This document shows, one piece after another, positions 15,112 through 23,937 of a DNA stretch of 64,000 bases. The notes under the pieces were generated by a model, which worked only from the letters and a program-made list of their open reading frames with translations, did not search any database and had not been told where the DNA came from. Source of the stretch: JAUWOY01 sp034431315 (GTDB taxonomy: Bacteria; Chloroflexota; Anaerolineae; VGOG01); NCBI GenBank assembly GCA_034431315.1, contig DAOUDK010000103.1, forward strand, positions 1 to 64,000, given 5' to 3'. Every line of letters begins with the position of its first letter. Position 1 is the first letter of the stretch. The position numbers and the translations under genes were made by a program.

Positions 15112-16428
15112 TCACAGCACTGCCAGCGCCAGCCCGAAGATATAGCCAGCCAGGGTGCTGAACACGGTCACCAGCCCCACGTACACCCAGGTACGCCTGC
15201 TGCCCAGGATCTTGCCCGTGATCAGGATGCTCTGCACCGACAGCGCTGGGTCGGCCAGCAGGTAGGCCAAGAGCGGCCCGCGATGCATCCCCAGTTCGAG
15301 GAACATACGAGCAATGGGCACCTCCACCAGAGTGGGGAAGTACATGAAGACGCCAAAGATCACCCCCACCAGGTTGGCCAGTATCGTGTTGCGCCCGGCC
15401 AGGGTCTGGATCCACTGCTCAGGGGTGAGCACCTTCACCACCCCAGCGCCGAAGACGCCCATGATCAGCAGGGGGAAGATCTGCTTGACGAAGCGCCAGG
15501 TTTCCCAGAGCCACTCCTGCAACTGGCGTCGCTCCAGGCCCCGCGCGGCTACCACTGCGATCCCGGCCAGCAGCACCACCTCGCCAATGAAACGCCCCGT
15601 GAGGCCAACCACGACGCTGCCAGTGGTATCAAGCGTCGGCGCGGCGATCAGCAGGGTAGCGGCCACAAGGATCATGGTCGCCCAGGTCCAGCCGTTGGTC
15701 TGCTCCAGCACCGACTCCAGCCCCCGCCAGGCAGCCAGGGCGATGACCACCAGCATGACGATGAGCAGCGCGCCCTGGAAGCTCAGGTGCACGCCCTCCA
15801 GCGCGTTTTGAAGGCTGGCCGGGACGTCCAGCGGCAGGGTCAGCGAGAACCAGGTGCGGGTCAGCACGTCCACTTGCAAGGTGCCCACGATGAGCACCGC
15901 CAACAGCAGCCCAAAGAAGGCCCACACTGCTGGCCTGACTTGTGCCTTTTGGTCAAACAGGCCAACATCCACTGCCTGGCTGTCCTTGAAAATGGCGGCC
16001 ATGATCAGGCCGATGGCAACGCCGAAGACGATGGACAGCACAATGCGAGCGATGGCGATGTCCATGCCGATGGCCGCGCCGGTGTAGGCGATGGCCAGGA
16101 TGTTCACCGCCGGGCCGACGAAGAGGAAAGTGATGGCCGGCCCCAGCCCCGCGCCGCGCTTCCAGATGCCGGCGAACAGGGGCAGGATGGTGCAGGAACA
16201 GACGGCCAGCACAAAACCGCCCACCGAGGCTGCCGGGTAGGAAATCCATTTGGATGCCCTGGGGCCCAGGTAGCGAGTCACCATTTCCTTGGGGATGAGC
16301 GCGCTCAGGGCCCCGGCGATGAAGAAGGCCGGCACCAGGCACAACAGCACATGGGCGGCCAGATAGTCCAGCAAGCTCATCCAGCCGGACTGCAACAGCA
16401 TGAAGATGTAGTCTACGATGGTGTTCAT
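15112..16428 (-). CDS. ArsP/DUF318-family permease
   Basis: 438 residues, about ten helices in two related halves. The signature VCSCTILPLFAGIWKRGAGLGPAITFLFVGPAVN (given by key residues CSCT and GPAVN, about 75-110) has its counterpart VFMYFPTLVEVPIARMF in the second half (around 365). Members export trivalent organoarsenicals (ArsP) or metals. Substrate assignment rests on the arsenic context. It ends 41 bp before the thioredoxin gene and starts 10 bp after the CDF gene. Confidence 0.85.
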   Translation of the reverse strand: MNTIVDYIFMLLQSGWMSLLDYLAAHVLLCLVPAFFIAGALSALIPKEMVTRYLGPRASKWISYPAASVGGFVLAVCSCTILPLFAGIWKRGAGLGPAITFLFVGPAVNILAIAYTGAAIGMDIAIARIVLSIVFGVAIGLIMAAIFKDSQAVDVGLFDQKAQVRPAVWAFFGLLLAVLIVGTLQVDVLTRTWFSLTLPLDVPASLQNALEGVHLSFQGALLIVMLVVIALAAWRGLESVLEQTNGWTWATMILVAATLLIAAPTLDTTGSVVVGLTGRFIGEVVLLAGIAVVAARGLERRQLQEWLWETWRFVKQIFPLLIMGVFGAGVVKVLTPEQWIQTLAGRNTILANLVGVIFGVFMYFPTLVEVPIARMFLELGMHRGPLLAYLLADPALSVQSILITGKILGSRRTWVYVGLVTVFSTLAGYIFGLALAVL

Positions 16429-16437
16429 GGTGCGATG

Positions 16438-17349
16438 TCAGATCTCCTTTTGCTGGTGAGGGGTGCTGGCCGGGTGGTAATGTACGTAAACCCGGCGCAG
16501 GAGCTCGATGCGCTGGTACAAAGTGTGCTCCACTTGAGAGGCGATCTCGTCGCCGTCAGCGACACTCAACGAGCCGTCAACCCCGATGGTGACGTTGACG
16601 ACCAGGTATGGGCCGAACCGGTGGGCATGGATTTCCTCGACCTGTTTCACCCCCGGAACGGTGCTCAGCAATTCGGTGATCTGCTGAGCCAGTGACCGTC
16701 CAGGCACGGTGTCCATCAAGTCGGCAGAGGATTGGCGCAGAATCTCAATCCCTGTGCGCAGAATCACCATTGCAACCAGCGCTCCGGCCAGCGGATCCAC
16801 CCAGGGGTAACCCATCCGGCCCAGAAAGATGCCGATGGCCGCCGCTGAGACGGAGAACACGTCGTTGCGGTGGTCGTAGGCCAGCGCCAGCACGGCGACG
16901 TTCCTCGTCTGCCGGCCGATCCGCTGGGTGAAGATGGTCAACCCTATCTTGAGGACCAGGGTGAGCAATGCTGCCCACAAGGCGCCGACCGTGGCTCCGC
17001 CGAAATCGCCCTGTCCGGCCAGCAGGTCGTACACATTGTTGACCGCGTTCCAGAAAATGGCCACGGCGGTGGTGATGACAAACGAGCCTACGACCAGAGC
17101 AGCGATGCTTTCCAATTGGCGGTGGCCGTAGGGGTGCTCGGTATCGGCCGGCTTGCTGGCCTTCCGCATGAACACGCTGACCACAATGCAGTAGGCCGCG
17201 TCGGAGGTGGAGTTGATGCCGTCGGCGAGCAGGGCGGGGCTGTGGCCCCAAATGCCGATGGTCGTTTTCAGGGCGGCCAGAAAGATGTTAGCCGCCAGCC
17301 CAAGGTTGACAGCCAGGATACCTTTGCGTTCTCTCTGTTCTGAGTCCAT
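16438..17349 (-). CDS. Cation diffusion facilitator (CDF) transporter
   Basis: 303 residues. Six-helix CDF domain with metal-site patterns LLADGINSTSD (helix 2, DxxxxxxD) and AYDHRNDVFSVSA (helix 5, HxxxD), then a cytoplasmic ferredoxin-like domain (VPGVKQVEEIHAHRFGPYLVVNVTIGVDG). CDF proteins exchange Zn2+, Fe2+, Mn2+ or similar for protons. The start was moved to ATG 17349 because it follows the ArsR stop by 1 bp, giving coupled translation. Part of the arsR-led cluster. Confidence 0.9.
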   Translation of the reverse strand: MDSEQRERKGILAVNLGLAANIFLAALKTTIGIWGHSPALLADGINSTSDAAYCIVVSVFMRKASKPADTEHPYGHRQLESIAALVVGSFVITTAVAIFWNAVNNVYDLLAGQGDFGGATVGALWAALLTLVLKIGLTIFTQRIGRQTRNVAVLALAYDHRNDVFSVSAAAIGIFLGRMGYPWVDPLAGALVAMVILRTGIEILRQSSADLMDTVPGRSLAQQITELLSTVPGVKQVEEIHAHRFGPYLVVNVTIGVDGSLSVADGDEIASQVEHTLYQRIELLRRVYVHYHPASTPHQQKEI

Positions 17350-17350
17350 A

Positions 17351-17707
17351 TCAAGCCGCAATTCCTTCCAGGGCAGCGAGGGCCTGGCGAGCCGCATCCA
17401 ATTGGTCGTGAGCGATGGAGCCCATCAGGTCCAGCACCCGGAACACCCGCTTGTCTGTCACGCAATACATCATTCGCACCCCGTCACGTCGCGCTACCAC
17501 CAGGTTACCGGCCCGCAGGACAGCCAGATGCTGGGAGATGTTGGCCTGACTCGCCGTCAGCTCTGGCTCCATCTCACAGACACACCGCTCTCCTCCCCGC
17601 AGCATCTCCAAAATGCCAATGCGGGTAGGATGCGCCAACGCCTTGGCCGTTATAGCCTGGAATCTGTAAGCACGAGCGCTTCGACCCTGCTCAGCACGAG
17701 TATCCAT
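17351..17707 (-). CDS. arsR: ArsR/SmtB-family metalloregulator
   Basis: 118 residues. Winged-helix DNA-binding domain with ALAHPTRIGILEML, the metal-binding alpha3 motif GERCVCEME (ELCVCDL type, as in As(III)/Cd(II) sensors), recognition helix TASQANISQHLAVLRAG, and wing GVRMMYCVTD. An extra Cys in the wing may be a ligand. ATG 17707 is preferred (GGGTGG upstream) over TTG 17728. It heads the cluster and its own promoter contains a palindrome, so it most likely represses itself and everything down to 11228 until metalloid binds. Confidence 0.92.
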   Translation of the reverse strand: MDTRAEQGRSARAYRFQAITAKALAHPTRIGILEMLRGGERCVCEMEPELTASQANISQHLAVLRAGNLVVARRDGVRMMYCVTDKRVFRVLDLMGSIAHDQLDAARQALAALEGIAA

Positions 17708-17730
17708 GTCCCACCCTTCTTTCTCCAACC

Positions 17731-17750
17731 ATATTAGAATAATCGAATAT
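17731..17750 (-). promoter_or_regulatory. Candidate ArsR operator
   Basis: A 20-bp imperfect palindrome with 16 of 20 positions symmetric (ends ATATT/AATAT), immediately downstream of the -10 box and before the arsR start. AT-rich inverted repeats in this position are typical of ArsR/SmtB operators. Confidence 0.65.
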
Positions 17751-17751
17751 A

Positions 17752-17780
17752 ATTATAGAACAGGGGCACGGATTTGTCAA
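17752..17780 (-). promoter_or_regulatory. Consensus sigma70 promoter of the ars cluster
   Basis: TTGACA (17775-17780) and TATAAT (17752-17757) on the minus strand with a 17-bp spacer, a perfect consensus that needs repression, in agreement with the operator next to it. Confidence 0.85.
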
Positions 17781-17810
17781 ATGGAGTTTTTGCTCTGTTG
17801 TTCTCCAATC

Positions 17811-17847
17811 AAAAAGCCCCTCGCCTGCCGAATCGCATTTGAGGGGC
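17811..17847 (-). terminator. Terminator of the two-component/exporter operon
   Basis: On the minus strand GCCCCTC (17841-17847) pairs with GAGGGGC (17816-17822), followed by a T-run, just after the histidine kinase stop. Confidence 0.75.
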
Positions 17848-17868
17848 ATCTGTCTCTGACCGCCCAGG

Positions 17869-19212
17869 TTAAGTCTCGGCTACCGGCAAAGTGAAGGTGA
17901 ACTGCGTCCCCCGACCAACTTCGCTTTCTACCTCGATCCGCCCGCCGTGGGCCTCCACCAGTTGCCTGGCGATGGCCAGCCCCAGCCCCGTCCCACCCGT
18001 GGCCCGCGACCGCGACTTGTCGGCCCGATAGAATCGCTCGAAGATGTACGGCAAGTGATCAGGAAGGATGCCCTCGCCGGTGTCGCTGACGCTGAGCTCG
18101 ACCTCCGATTCCCTCGCCTGAGCTGCGACGACGACTTCCCCGCCTGAGGGCGTGTGGGTCAGGGCATTGCTCAACAAGTTACCCAATACCTGCCCAATCC
18201 GCTGGGGATCAACGTCCACCAGGGGCAGATCCGCAGGCAGGTCAGCCTGCAAGGTGATCCCGCCGGCTGCCGCCTGGGCACGGGCGGCCTCCATTGCCCT
18301 GTTTACCAGATCGGCCGGGGCCACCGGTTGGCGCTCCAGCCTGAGTTGCCCCGCCTCGGCCAGGGCCAGCTCCTGCAGGTCGTCCACCAGGCGGTTGAGG
18401 AGCATGGCCTCTTCGTGGAGGGAATCAATGATCTCCCGCTTCGGCTCAACTACGCCATCCTGCAGGGCCTCCAGATAGCCCCGGATGTTGGACAAAGGAG
18501 TACGTAGCTCGTGGGCCACATCGGAAACCATGCTGCGGCGCAAGTCTTCGAGCCGGGTCAGCCCGTCGGCCATGGCGTTAAAGGCCCGGGCCAGCTCGCC
18601 GATCTCGTCGTTGGATTGCACCTCCACTCGTTGGCTGAGGTCGCCCCTCTCCATCCGCCGGGCGGCGGCAGTCAGAGTCTCCACCGGCTTCAGGATGCGG
18701 CGCGAAAGGCCCACCGTGAGCAGCACCGCAGCCAGGCCAGCGACCACCGCGGCCAGCAGCAAGGTGCGGTTGATGCCGGCCAAGAATGCCTCTCTCTGAG
18801 GATCATCGGCCGGGCCAAGAGGATTGACGTAGACAGCACCCACCAGCACTCCACGCTGCCTGATAAGAGCAACCGGGGCAGCCCAGTCCTGGGCCACGGT
18901 CTGGCCTATGAGCTTATTCGCGGAGTCGGCGACGATCCGCCCCTCCCCGTTAGCCAGGATGATTCGCTCCCCCGTGATCTGCCCTATATGCTTGACCCAC
19001 GGCTGAACGCCAGACCAGCTTCGATTCCGCATATAGTACCCGGCCAAAGACACCTCGAACCGCTGGTGGCGCATCATCCCGCCGCGCTCCACGTAGCGCT
19101 GGAACTCGCCGCTGGTGGCCCGGCTGGCCAAGAAGGCCACTATCCCCACAGCCACCACGATCACCAGGATCAACGCCACCAGCACCCGAAAGCGCAAACT
19201 GTGAAACAACAT
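17869..19212 (-). CDS. Sensor histidine kinase with HAMP domain
   Basis: About 447 residues. N-terminal membrane helix, an extracytoplasmic sensor of about 130 residues, a second helix, HAMP (SRRILKPVETLTAAARRMERGDL), dimerisation helix with phospho-acceptor SDVAHELRTPLSNI, and the ATPase domain with N box (GNLLSNALTHT), G1 (DTGEGI) and G2 (GGTGLGLAIA). Sensor residues MMRHQRFE resemble kinases next to MacB-type exporters. ATG 19212 replaces an upstream ATG that lies in the TCCAAA heptamer repeat. Partner of the response regulator upstream. Confidence 0.93.
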   Translation of the reverse strand: MLFHSLRFRVLVALILVIVVAVGIVAFLASRATSGEFQRYVERGGMMRHQRFEVSLAGYYMRNRSWSGVQPWVKHIGQITGERIILANGEGRIVADSANKLIGQTVAQDWAAPVALIRQRGVLVGAVYVNPLGPADDPQREAFLAGINRTLLLAAVVAGLAAVLLTVGLSRRILKPVETLTAAARRMERGDLSQRVEVQSNDEIGELARAFNAMADGLTRLEDLRRSMVSDVAHELRTPLSNIRGYLEALQDGVVEPKREIIDSLHEEAMLLNRLVDDLQELALAEAGQLRLERQPVAPADLVNRAMEAARAQAAAGGITLQADLPADLPLVDVDPQRIGQVLGNLLSNALTHTPSGGEVVVAAQARESEVELSVSDTGEGILPDHLPYIFERFYRADKSRSRATGGTGLGLAIARQLVEAHGGRIEVESEVGRGTQFTFTLPVAET

Positions 19213-19285
19213 CTCAACTCCAAAATCCAAAGTCCAAAATCCAAAGTCCAAAATCTTTTGAGCTTTGAGCTTTGAACTTTGAGCT
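19213..19285. repeat. TCCAAAG/TCCAAAA heptamer tandem repeat
   Basis: Heptamers CCAAAAT/CCAAAGT in tandem, followed by GAGCTTT/GAACTTT units, fill the gap between the kinase and regulator genes. The same heptamers occur at 28010-28040 (inside a gene) and 57209-57235. Confidence 0.85.
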
Positions 19286-19290
19286 TCTAA

Positions 19291-19983
19291 TTAATCCTCA
19301 GCAAACTTATAGCCCATACCGTAAACTGTCTTGATGTAGATCGGATTCTGGCGGTCCGGCTCGATCTTCCGGCGCAGGTTCATCACGTGGACATCTATGG
19401 TGCGCTCGAACCCCTCGAAGTCGTAGCCAAAGACCCGGTCCAGTAGCTCCAACCGGCTGAAGGCCCGACCTGGCTCCCTGATGAGCACCTCCAGCAGCTT
19501 GAATTCGGTGGGGGTGAGGCTGACGGGTTTCCCCCCTATCTGAACCTGGTGGCGAACGAAGTCCACCAGCAGATCGCCGAAGCGCACCTCGGAAGGCCCT
19601 TCGTACTCCTCTTCGCCGACTCGACGCAGCACCGCCCGCACCCTGGCCAACAACTCACGGGGACTGAAGGGTTTGGTCACGTAGTCGTCGGCCCCCAGGT
19701 CCAGCCCGATGAGCTTGTCCGCTTCGGTGGTCTTGGCCGTGAGCATGATGATGGGCACTTTGTTGCCCTCACCCCGCAGGATGCGGCACACGTCAAGCCC
19801 GTCCATGCCCGGCAGCATCAGATCCAGCACGATCAGGTCCGGCTGCTGCTGGCGGGCCAGCTCCAGGGCCTGCAGGCCATCGTAGGCAACTGACACCCGA
19901 TAGCCATCCTTCTCCATATACGCCCGCACCAGGTCTACGATCTTTCGGTCATCGTCCACTATCAAGATCTTGGTTTTAGCCAT
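19291..19983 (-). CDS. OmpR/PhoB-family response regulator
   Basis: 230 residues from ATG 19983 (GAGGGAGTG upstream). The receiver domain has acidic pocket VDDD, phospho-acceptor LDLMLPGMDG (around Asp 53), and conserved Thr and Lys in MLTAKT and TKPF. The C-terminal winged helix (about 130-228) contains LTPTEFKLLEVLI and ERTIDVHVMNLRRKI. It pairs with the kinase at 17869 and probably controls the exporter operon it belongs to. Confidence 0.95.
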   Translation of the reverse strand: MAKTKILIVDDDRKIVDLVRAYMEKDGYRVSVAYDGLQALELARQQQPDLIVLDLMLPGMDGLDVCRILRGEGNKVPIIMLTAKTTEADKLIGLDLGADDYVTKPFSPRELLARVRAVLRRVGEEEYEGPSEVRFGDLLVDFVRHQVQIGGKPVSLTPTEFKLLEVLIREPGRAFSRLELLDRVFGYDFEGFERTIDVHVMNLRRKIEPDRQNPIYIKTVYGMGYKFAED

Positions 19984-20154
19984 GTTCACTCCCTCAACGG
20001 AAAGGGGAAAAGGGAAGGGGGAGGATGGAAAATGGAAAGGGGCAGGGGGAAAGGGGAAAGGGGAGAATGGAAGGGGGAACTCAATCTCCATCTTCCATCT
20101 TCCATTGTCCATTCTCCATTCTCCATCTTCCATTCTCCACTCTCCATTCTCCGT
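19984..20154. repeat. GGAAAAGGGGA and CTCCATTCTCCAT heptamer repeat tract
   Basis: A purine-rich half (AAAGGGG, GGGGGAA units) abuts a pyrimidine half of tandem CCATTCT/CCATCTT heptamers. No gene lies here. It separates the regulator from the ABC permease and could form unusual secondary structure. Confidence 0.8.
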
Positions 20155-21387
20155 CTACTCAAACCGCAAAGCGTCAATAGGATTCAGCGCAGCGGCCCGG
20201 CTGGCGGGATAGAGACCGAAGAAGAGGCCCACGGCGATAGACACGCCCAGGGCCATGGCCACGCTGTCGGTGGTGACCAGGGCGCTGGCACCTCCCATCA
20301 AGGGGGTGATAACTTGCGCGCCGCCGTAGCCAGCCAGGACACCAATCAGCCCCCCTAGAAAACTAAGCGCCATTGCCTCCACCAGGAACTGGGCCATGAT
20401 GTCCCGTCGTTTGGCCCCCACCGCCTTGCGGATGCCGATCTCCCGCGTCCGCTCTGTCACCGATACCAGCATGATGTTCATGACGCCGATGCCCCCCACC
20501 AGGAGAGAAATGGCAGCGATGCTGCCCAGGAGCACGGTGAAGGTACTCATTATGTCCTGCATCGTCTCCACGATCTGCGTCTGGTCTTGCACGGTAAAGT
20601 CATCGGCCTGTCCCTGCGCCAGGCCATGGCTGGCCCGCAGGATGGCAGTCAACTCGGCCTGAGCCCACTCCATCTTCTCTGGCGAGACTACCTGCACGTT
20701 GATGGCCCCCAGGGACGTATTGCCCGCTCCGCCAAACTTGAGTTGAGCTGTACTTAACGGGATGAACACCTGGTCATCCAGGTTTTGAAAGCCGCCGACC
20801 CCCTTGGCGGCCATAAGGCCCACGACTTGATAGTTCTGCCGGTTGATCTTGACACGTTTGCCCAGAGGATCAACGAGCGTCCCCTCGAAGAGCTCCTCGG
20901 CCACTGTCGCTCCCAGGACGGCCACCTTGGCCTGATTCGTGAGATCCAGGCTTTCGATGAAGCGCCCTCGGTCTACCTGCCAGTTGCGCACTGTCGGGTA
21001 CTCGGGGGTGACCCCCAGCACCGTAGTCTGGGTGTTCTTGTTGCCGTAGACCACCTGCTGACCCCAGACGGAGTACTCTGGCGCGATGGCGGATACGGCA
21101 CTGGCCAGGTGGGCTATGGCTTCTACATCATCATTGGTCAGGCTCTCGGCGCTGCCGCCGCCCATGGAGATGCCACGGAAGGACACAGCTCCCGGCGAGA
21201 TGACCAGCATGTTAGAACCCAGGCTCTCGAACTGTTCTGTCACTTGTGCCTGGGCCCCGGCGCCGACGGCCACCAGGGCGATGACCGCCGCCACGCCGAT
21301 GATGATGCCCAGCATCGTCAGCCCAGAGCGCAGTTTGTTGGCCACCAGTGACCGCAGGGCCACCTGCACGCTTGCGAAGACGTTCAT
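20155..21387 (-). CDS. MacB-type ABC transporter permease
   Basis: 410 residues with MacB topology: N-terminal helix, a long extracytoplasmic MacB_PCD domain (about 45-250), and three C-terminal FtsX helices (LLGSIAAISLLVGGIGVMNIMLVSVTERTREIGIRKAVGA marks the first; key motif ERTREIGIRKA). The mechanotransmitting permease works with the ATPase at 23938 and the adaptor at 21384 to export peptides, lipids or drugs. Its start overlaps the adaptor stop (ATGA). Confidence 0.92.
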   Translation of the reverse strand: MNVFASVQVALRSLVANKLRSGLTMLGIIIGVAAVIALVAVGAGAQAQVTEQFESLGSNMLVISPGAVSFRGISMGGGSAESLTNDDVEAIAHLASAVSAIAPEYSVWGQQVVYGNKNTQTTVLGVTPEYPTVRNWQVDRGRFIESLDLTNQAKVAVLGATVAEELFEGTLVDPLGKRVKINRQNYQVVGLMAAKGVGGFQNLDDQVFIPLSTAQLKFGGAGNTSLGAINVQVVSPEKMEWAQAELTAILRASHGLAQGQADDFTVQDQTQIVETMQDIMSTFTVLLGSIAAISLLVGGIGVMNIMLVSVTERTREIGIRKAVGAKRRDIMAQFLVEAMALSFLGGLIGVLAGYGGAQVITPLMGGASALVTTDSVAMALGVSIAVGLFFGLYPASRAAALNPIDALRFE

Positions 21388-23423
21388 GGCCGCCTCATCC
21401 CCCCGCCGCTGCCGGGCATCATCATGCGCATAAAGCCAGACAGTTGATCCTGCACGGGTTGGTACTCGACTATCACGCTATCGCCTTCGATCAATCCCGA
21501 CATTATCTCTACGTACATGCCATCGCTCAACCCCACCTGTACCTGCGTGGTCATTACTGGGCCTTCCGGCGAATCCTGCACCATCACCACATTGCCCTCT
21601 TCTCCCTGCTGCACGGCCATGGCCGGCACCAGCAGTGCGTTCTCGCGCCGTCCCACAACAATCGTGAGATTGGCCGTCATGCCCGGCTTGAGGGCCACGT
21701 CCTCTGCCCCTTCCAGGCTAACGGGCACCTCGTACATCAAAACGTTCTGCATGAGGCGTCCTTGCAACGGCACCTCCAGCACTTCGCCCCAGAAACGCTT
21801 GCCGGGAAAGGCATCGAAAGTGACCTCCACGTCCTGGCCGATTTCCACCAGGCTGATGTCGGTCTCGTCCACGATGGCCTGCACCCGCAGGTTCGAGAGG
21901 TCTGCCAGCGTGACCACGTTGATGTTTGACGAAACCAGGTCATCCACCTCGGCCCCCACTGAGATGATCGTGCCGGCAAATGGTGCGATCATCGTCGCCG
22001 CCTCTAGCGCGGCCTGGGCCTCCTCCAGGGACGCCTGCGCGCTGATGACCCTGGCCTGAGCCACCTCGAGTTCTTTGGGGTCGGAGCCGGCCTCGATCTC
22101 GGCCAGCGTTTCCTGGGCTTTGGCCAGGTTGTACTCGGCCTGGGTCACCTGAGTTTCAGTCCGGGCCAGCTCCAAAGCGTCGGCGCCGGCTTTGATCTCG
22201 GCCAGGGTTTCCTGGGCTTTGGCCAGGTTGTACTCGGCCTGGGCCACTTGAGTCTCGGCCCGGGCCAACTCCGAAAGGTCGGGGTCGGCTTCGATCTCCG
22301 CCAGGTTTTCCTGAGCTTTGGTCAGGTTGTACTCGGCCTGGGTCACCCGGGTCTTGGCCCGGGTCAGCTCCAAAGCGTCCGGGCCGCTTTGCAGATCGGC
22401 CAGATCCTCCTGGGCGTCGCGCAGCGCCTCCTCGGCCTGGGTCACCTTGCTCTGAGCGCTGCTGAGGGATGATTCGGCCTGCGCCCGGGCGGCTGTCAAT
22501 CTCTCCTCAGCGGCCAGCATGTTGCTGTATTCCTGGTTGAGCTTTCCTTGGTCAATCTTCCCATTCTCGAACTTTTGCTGGGCCTCCCAATAGTTGTTCC
22601 GGTACCAGTCCGCTTCGGCCTCAAGGGTGCGGAGTTTGGCCGCATTGTCTGGGTTGTTTTCGACCACGATCAATTGATTCCTGGCACTTTCCAGGTTTGC
22701 AGTCGCATCGCGGACAGCGACCTGGGCCGCCTCGATGTCAGGGTTGAGCAAAGTTTCCAGTTCCTCCTTGGCATCCTCCAGGTCTATCTCGGCCTGGGCC
22801 ACGGCCAACTCGACTGAAGTCAGATCAAGTTCGGTGGTGGGGTTCCGCACCTCCTCCAGGTTCTCCTTGGCCTCGGCCAGGTCTAGTTCGGCCTGGGCCA
22901 CGGCCAGCTTGGTCTGGGTCAGATCGAGCTCGGTCGCCGGGTTCCGCACCTCCTCCAGGTTCTCTTTCGCCTCCTCCAGAGCCACCTCCGCCTGAGCCAC
23001 GGCCAGTTTGGCCTGGGTCAGATCAAGCTCAGTGTAAGGGTTCTGAGCCTTGTCCAGGTTGTCCTCGGCTACGGTGAGATCGGCCTCCGCCTGGATCACC
23101 GCTCGCTCCAAGGCGGTGGCGTCAATGCGGGCCAGCACGTCTCCGGCCTGCACTTTCTGCCCTGGGGCGACGCTCAACTCGATCAACTGGACTTTGTTGA
23201 CATCAAAGCTCAGGTCTACCTGGCGGGGGGCGTAGACCTCCCCGGTGGGGGAGATGGCCGCTACCAGATTCCCGCGTTGCGCCGTGAACACCTGGGTCAG
23301 GTCGTCAGGCGTCTCACTTGCACGGTTCGAGAGCCAATTTGGTACTATCCTCACCCCGACTACCACAAGGATCAGGATCAGAAGGACAGGCCACCACTTC
23401 AACACGCGCTTCAGTCGCTGCAT
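21384..23423 (-). CDS. Extra-long HlyD/MacA-type periplasmic adaptor with 33-residue repeats
   Basis: 679 residues, against ~370-450 for typical adaptors. Membrane anchor (about 12-27), lipoyl half (VAPGQKVQAGDVLARI), then a coiled-coil hairpin built from 33-residue repeats. Units of ELDLTQTKLAVAQAELDLAE type lie at about 131-265. Units of LARAETQVAQAEYNLAKAQ type lie at about 355-460. They are followed by the second lipoyl half (APFAGTIISVGAEVDDL) and the beta-barrel/membrane-proximal domains. The descending and ascending arms are both repeat-expanded, implying a very long hairpin. Confidence 0.9.
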   Translation of the reverse strand: MQRLKRVLKWWPVLLILILVVVGVRIVPNWLSNRASETPDDLTQVFTAQRGNLVAAISPTGEVYAPRQVDLSFDVNKVQLIELSVAPGQKVQAGDVLARIDATALERAVIQAEADLTVAEDNLDKAQNPYTELDLTQAKLAVAQAEVALEEAKENLEEVRNPATELDLTQTKLAVAQAELDLAEAKENLEEVRNPTTELDLTSVELAVAQAEIDLEDAKEELETLLNPDIEAAQVAVRDATANLESARNQLIVVENNPDNAAKLRTLEAEADWYRNNYWEAQQKFENGKIDQGKLNQEYSNMLAAEERLTAARAQAESSLSSAQSKVTQAEEALRDAQEDLADLQSGPDALELTRAKTRVTQAEYNLTKAQENLAEIEADPDLSELARAETQVAQAEYNLAKAQETLAEIKAGADALELARTETQVTQAEYNLAKAQETLAEIEAGSDPKELEVAQARVISAQASLEEAQAALEAATMIAPFAGTIISVGAEVDDLVSSNINVVTLADLSNLRVQAIVDETDISLVEIGQDVEVTFDAFPGKRFWGEVLEVPLQGRLMQNVLMYEVPVSLEGAEDVALKPGMTANLTIVVGRRENALLVPAMAVQQGEEGNVVMVQDSPEGPVMTTQVQVGLSDGMYVEIMSGLIEGDSVIVEYQPVQDQLSGFMRMMMPGSGGGMRRP

Positions 23424-23424
23424 T

Positions 23425-23904
23425 TTACTCTCCTCCTGATGGCTGATCGAACCGGAACGCCCCTACGGACATGACGGAGCGGGCGGTGATGCTGCCATCG
23501 TCATTTTGCGGGCCTGATACCACCACCGCCTCACCGATCTCCAGATCGCCCACCCCCACCGACATGTTCTTTTGAATAAGCGTCGTGTCAGTGGTCTGCA
23601 CCCGGATGAGGCCCTCATCGGTGTTGATGATCAGGGTCTCGCCCTCGACGGCCTCGATGGTGCCCATGGTACCCATGGCGCCCATCATACCGCTACCGAA
23701 TTGTTGGGCGTCACCCTGTCCTCCCTGGGGGAACATACCCTGGCCGGGAACCCGACCGCCTCGGACCCCCATTCGCTCCTGCATCAGACTCGTGATATCC
23801 TGCCCGGCCTGAGACTTGCCATAGGACATCCCCGCCCAAAATGCGCCGCCCCCTACGGCCACAACGAGCAATACCACTGCTACCCCAATCCAAATCTTCT
23901 TCAT
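23425..23904 (-). CDS. DUF5666 domain exported protein
   Basis: 159 residues. Signal-anchor MKKIWIGVAVVLLVVAVGGG, a Gly/Met/Gln-rich linker, then an OB-like DUF5666 domain (GTIEAVEGETLIINTDEGLIRV, ending VVSGPQNDDGSITARSVM). Function unknown. The Met-rich linker (GSGMMGAMGTMGT) could bind metal. It lies between the ATPase and the adaptor in the operon, so it is probably an accessory of the exporter. Confidence 0.85.
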   Translation of the reverse strand: MKKIWIGVAVVLLVVAVGGGAFWAGMSYGKSQAGQDITSLMQERMGVRGGRVPGQGMFPQGGQGDAQQFGSGMMGAMGTMGTIEAVEGETLIINTDEGLIRVQTTDTTLIQKNMSVGVGDLEIGEAVVVSGPQNDDGSITARSVMSVGAFRFDQPSGGE

Positions 23905-23937
23905 TCTCTCCTCCTCTCAATCTCTAATATCTAATCT

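Noticed and set aside
15085..16695. A 536-codon plus-strand frame opposite the permease and CDF genes
   Set aside because: It has His/Gln/Asp-rich low-complexity composition typical of antisense shadows of GC-rich membrane genes. The minus-strand genes have clear motifs.
19984..20154. Possible CRISPR or coding extension of the response regulator
   Set aside because: Repeats are 7-bp units without spacers. The regulator starts at ATG 19983 with a good RBS.
22080..23050. Periodic DNA repeats suggesting a CRISPR or satellite
   Set aside because: They are 99-bp coding units of the adaptor coiled coil, in frame and diverged.
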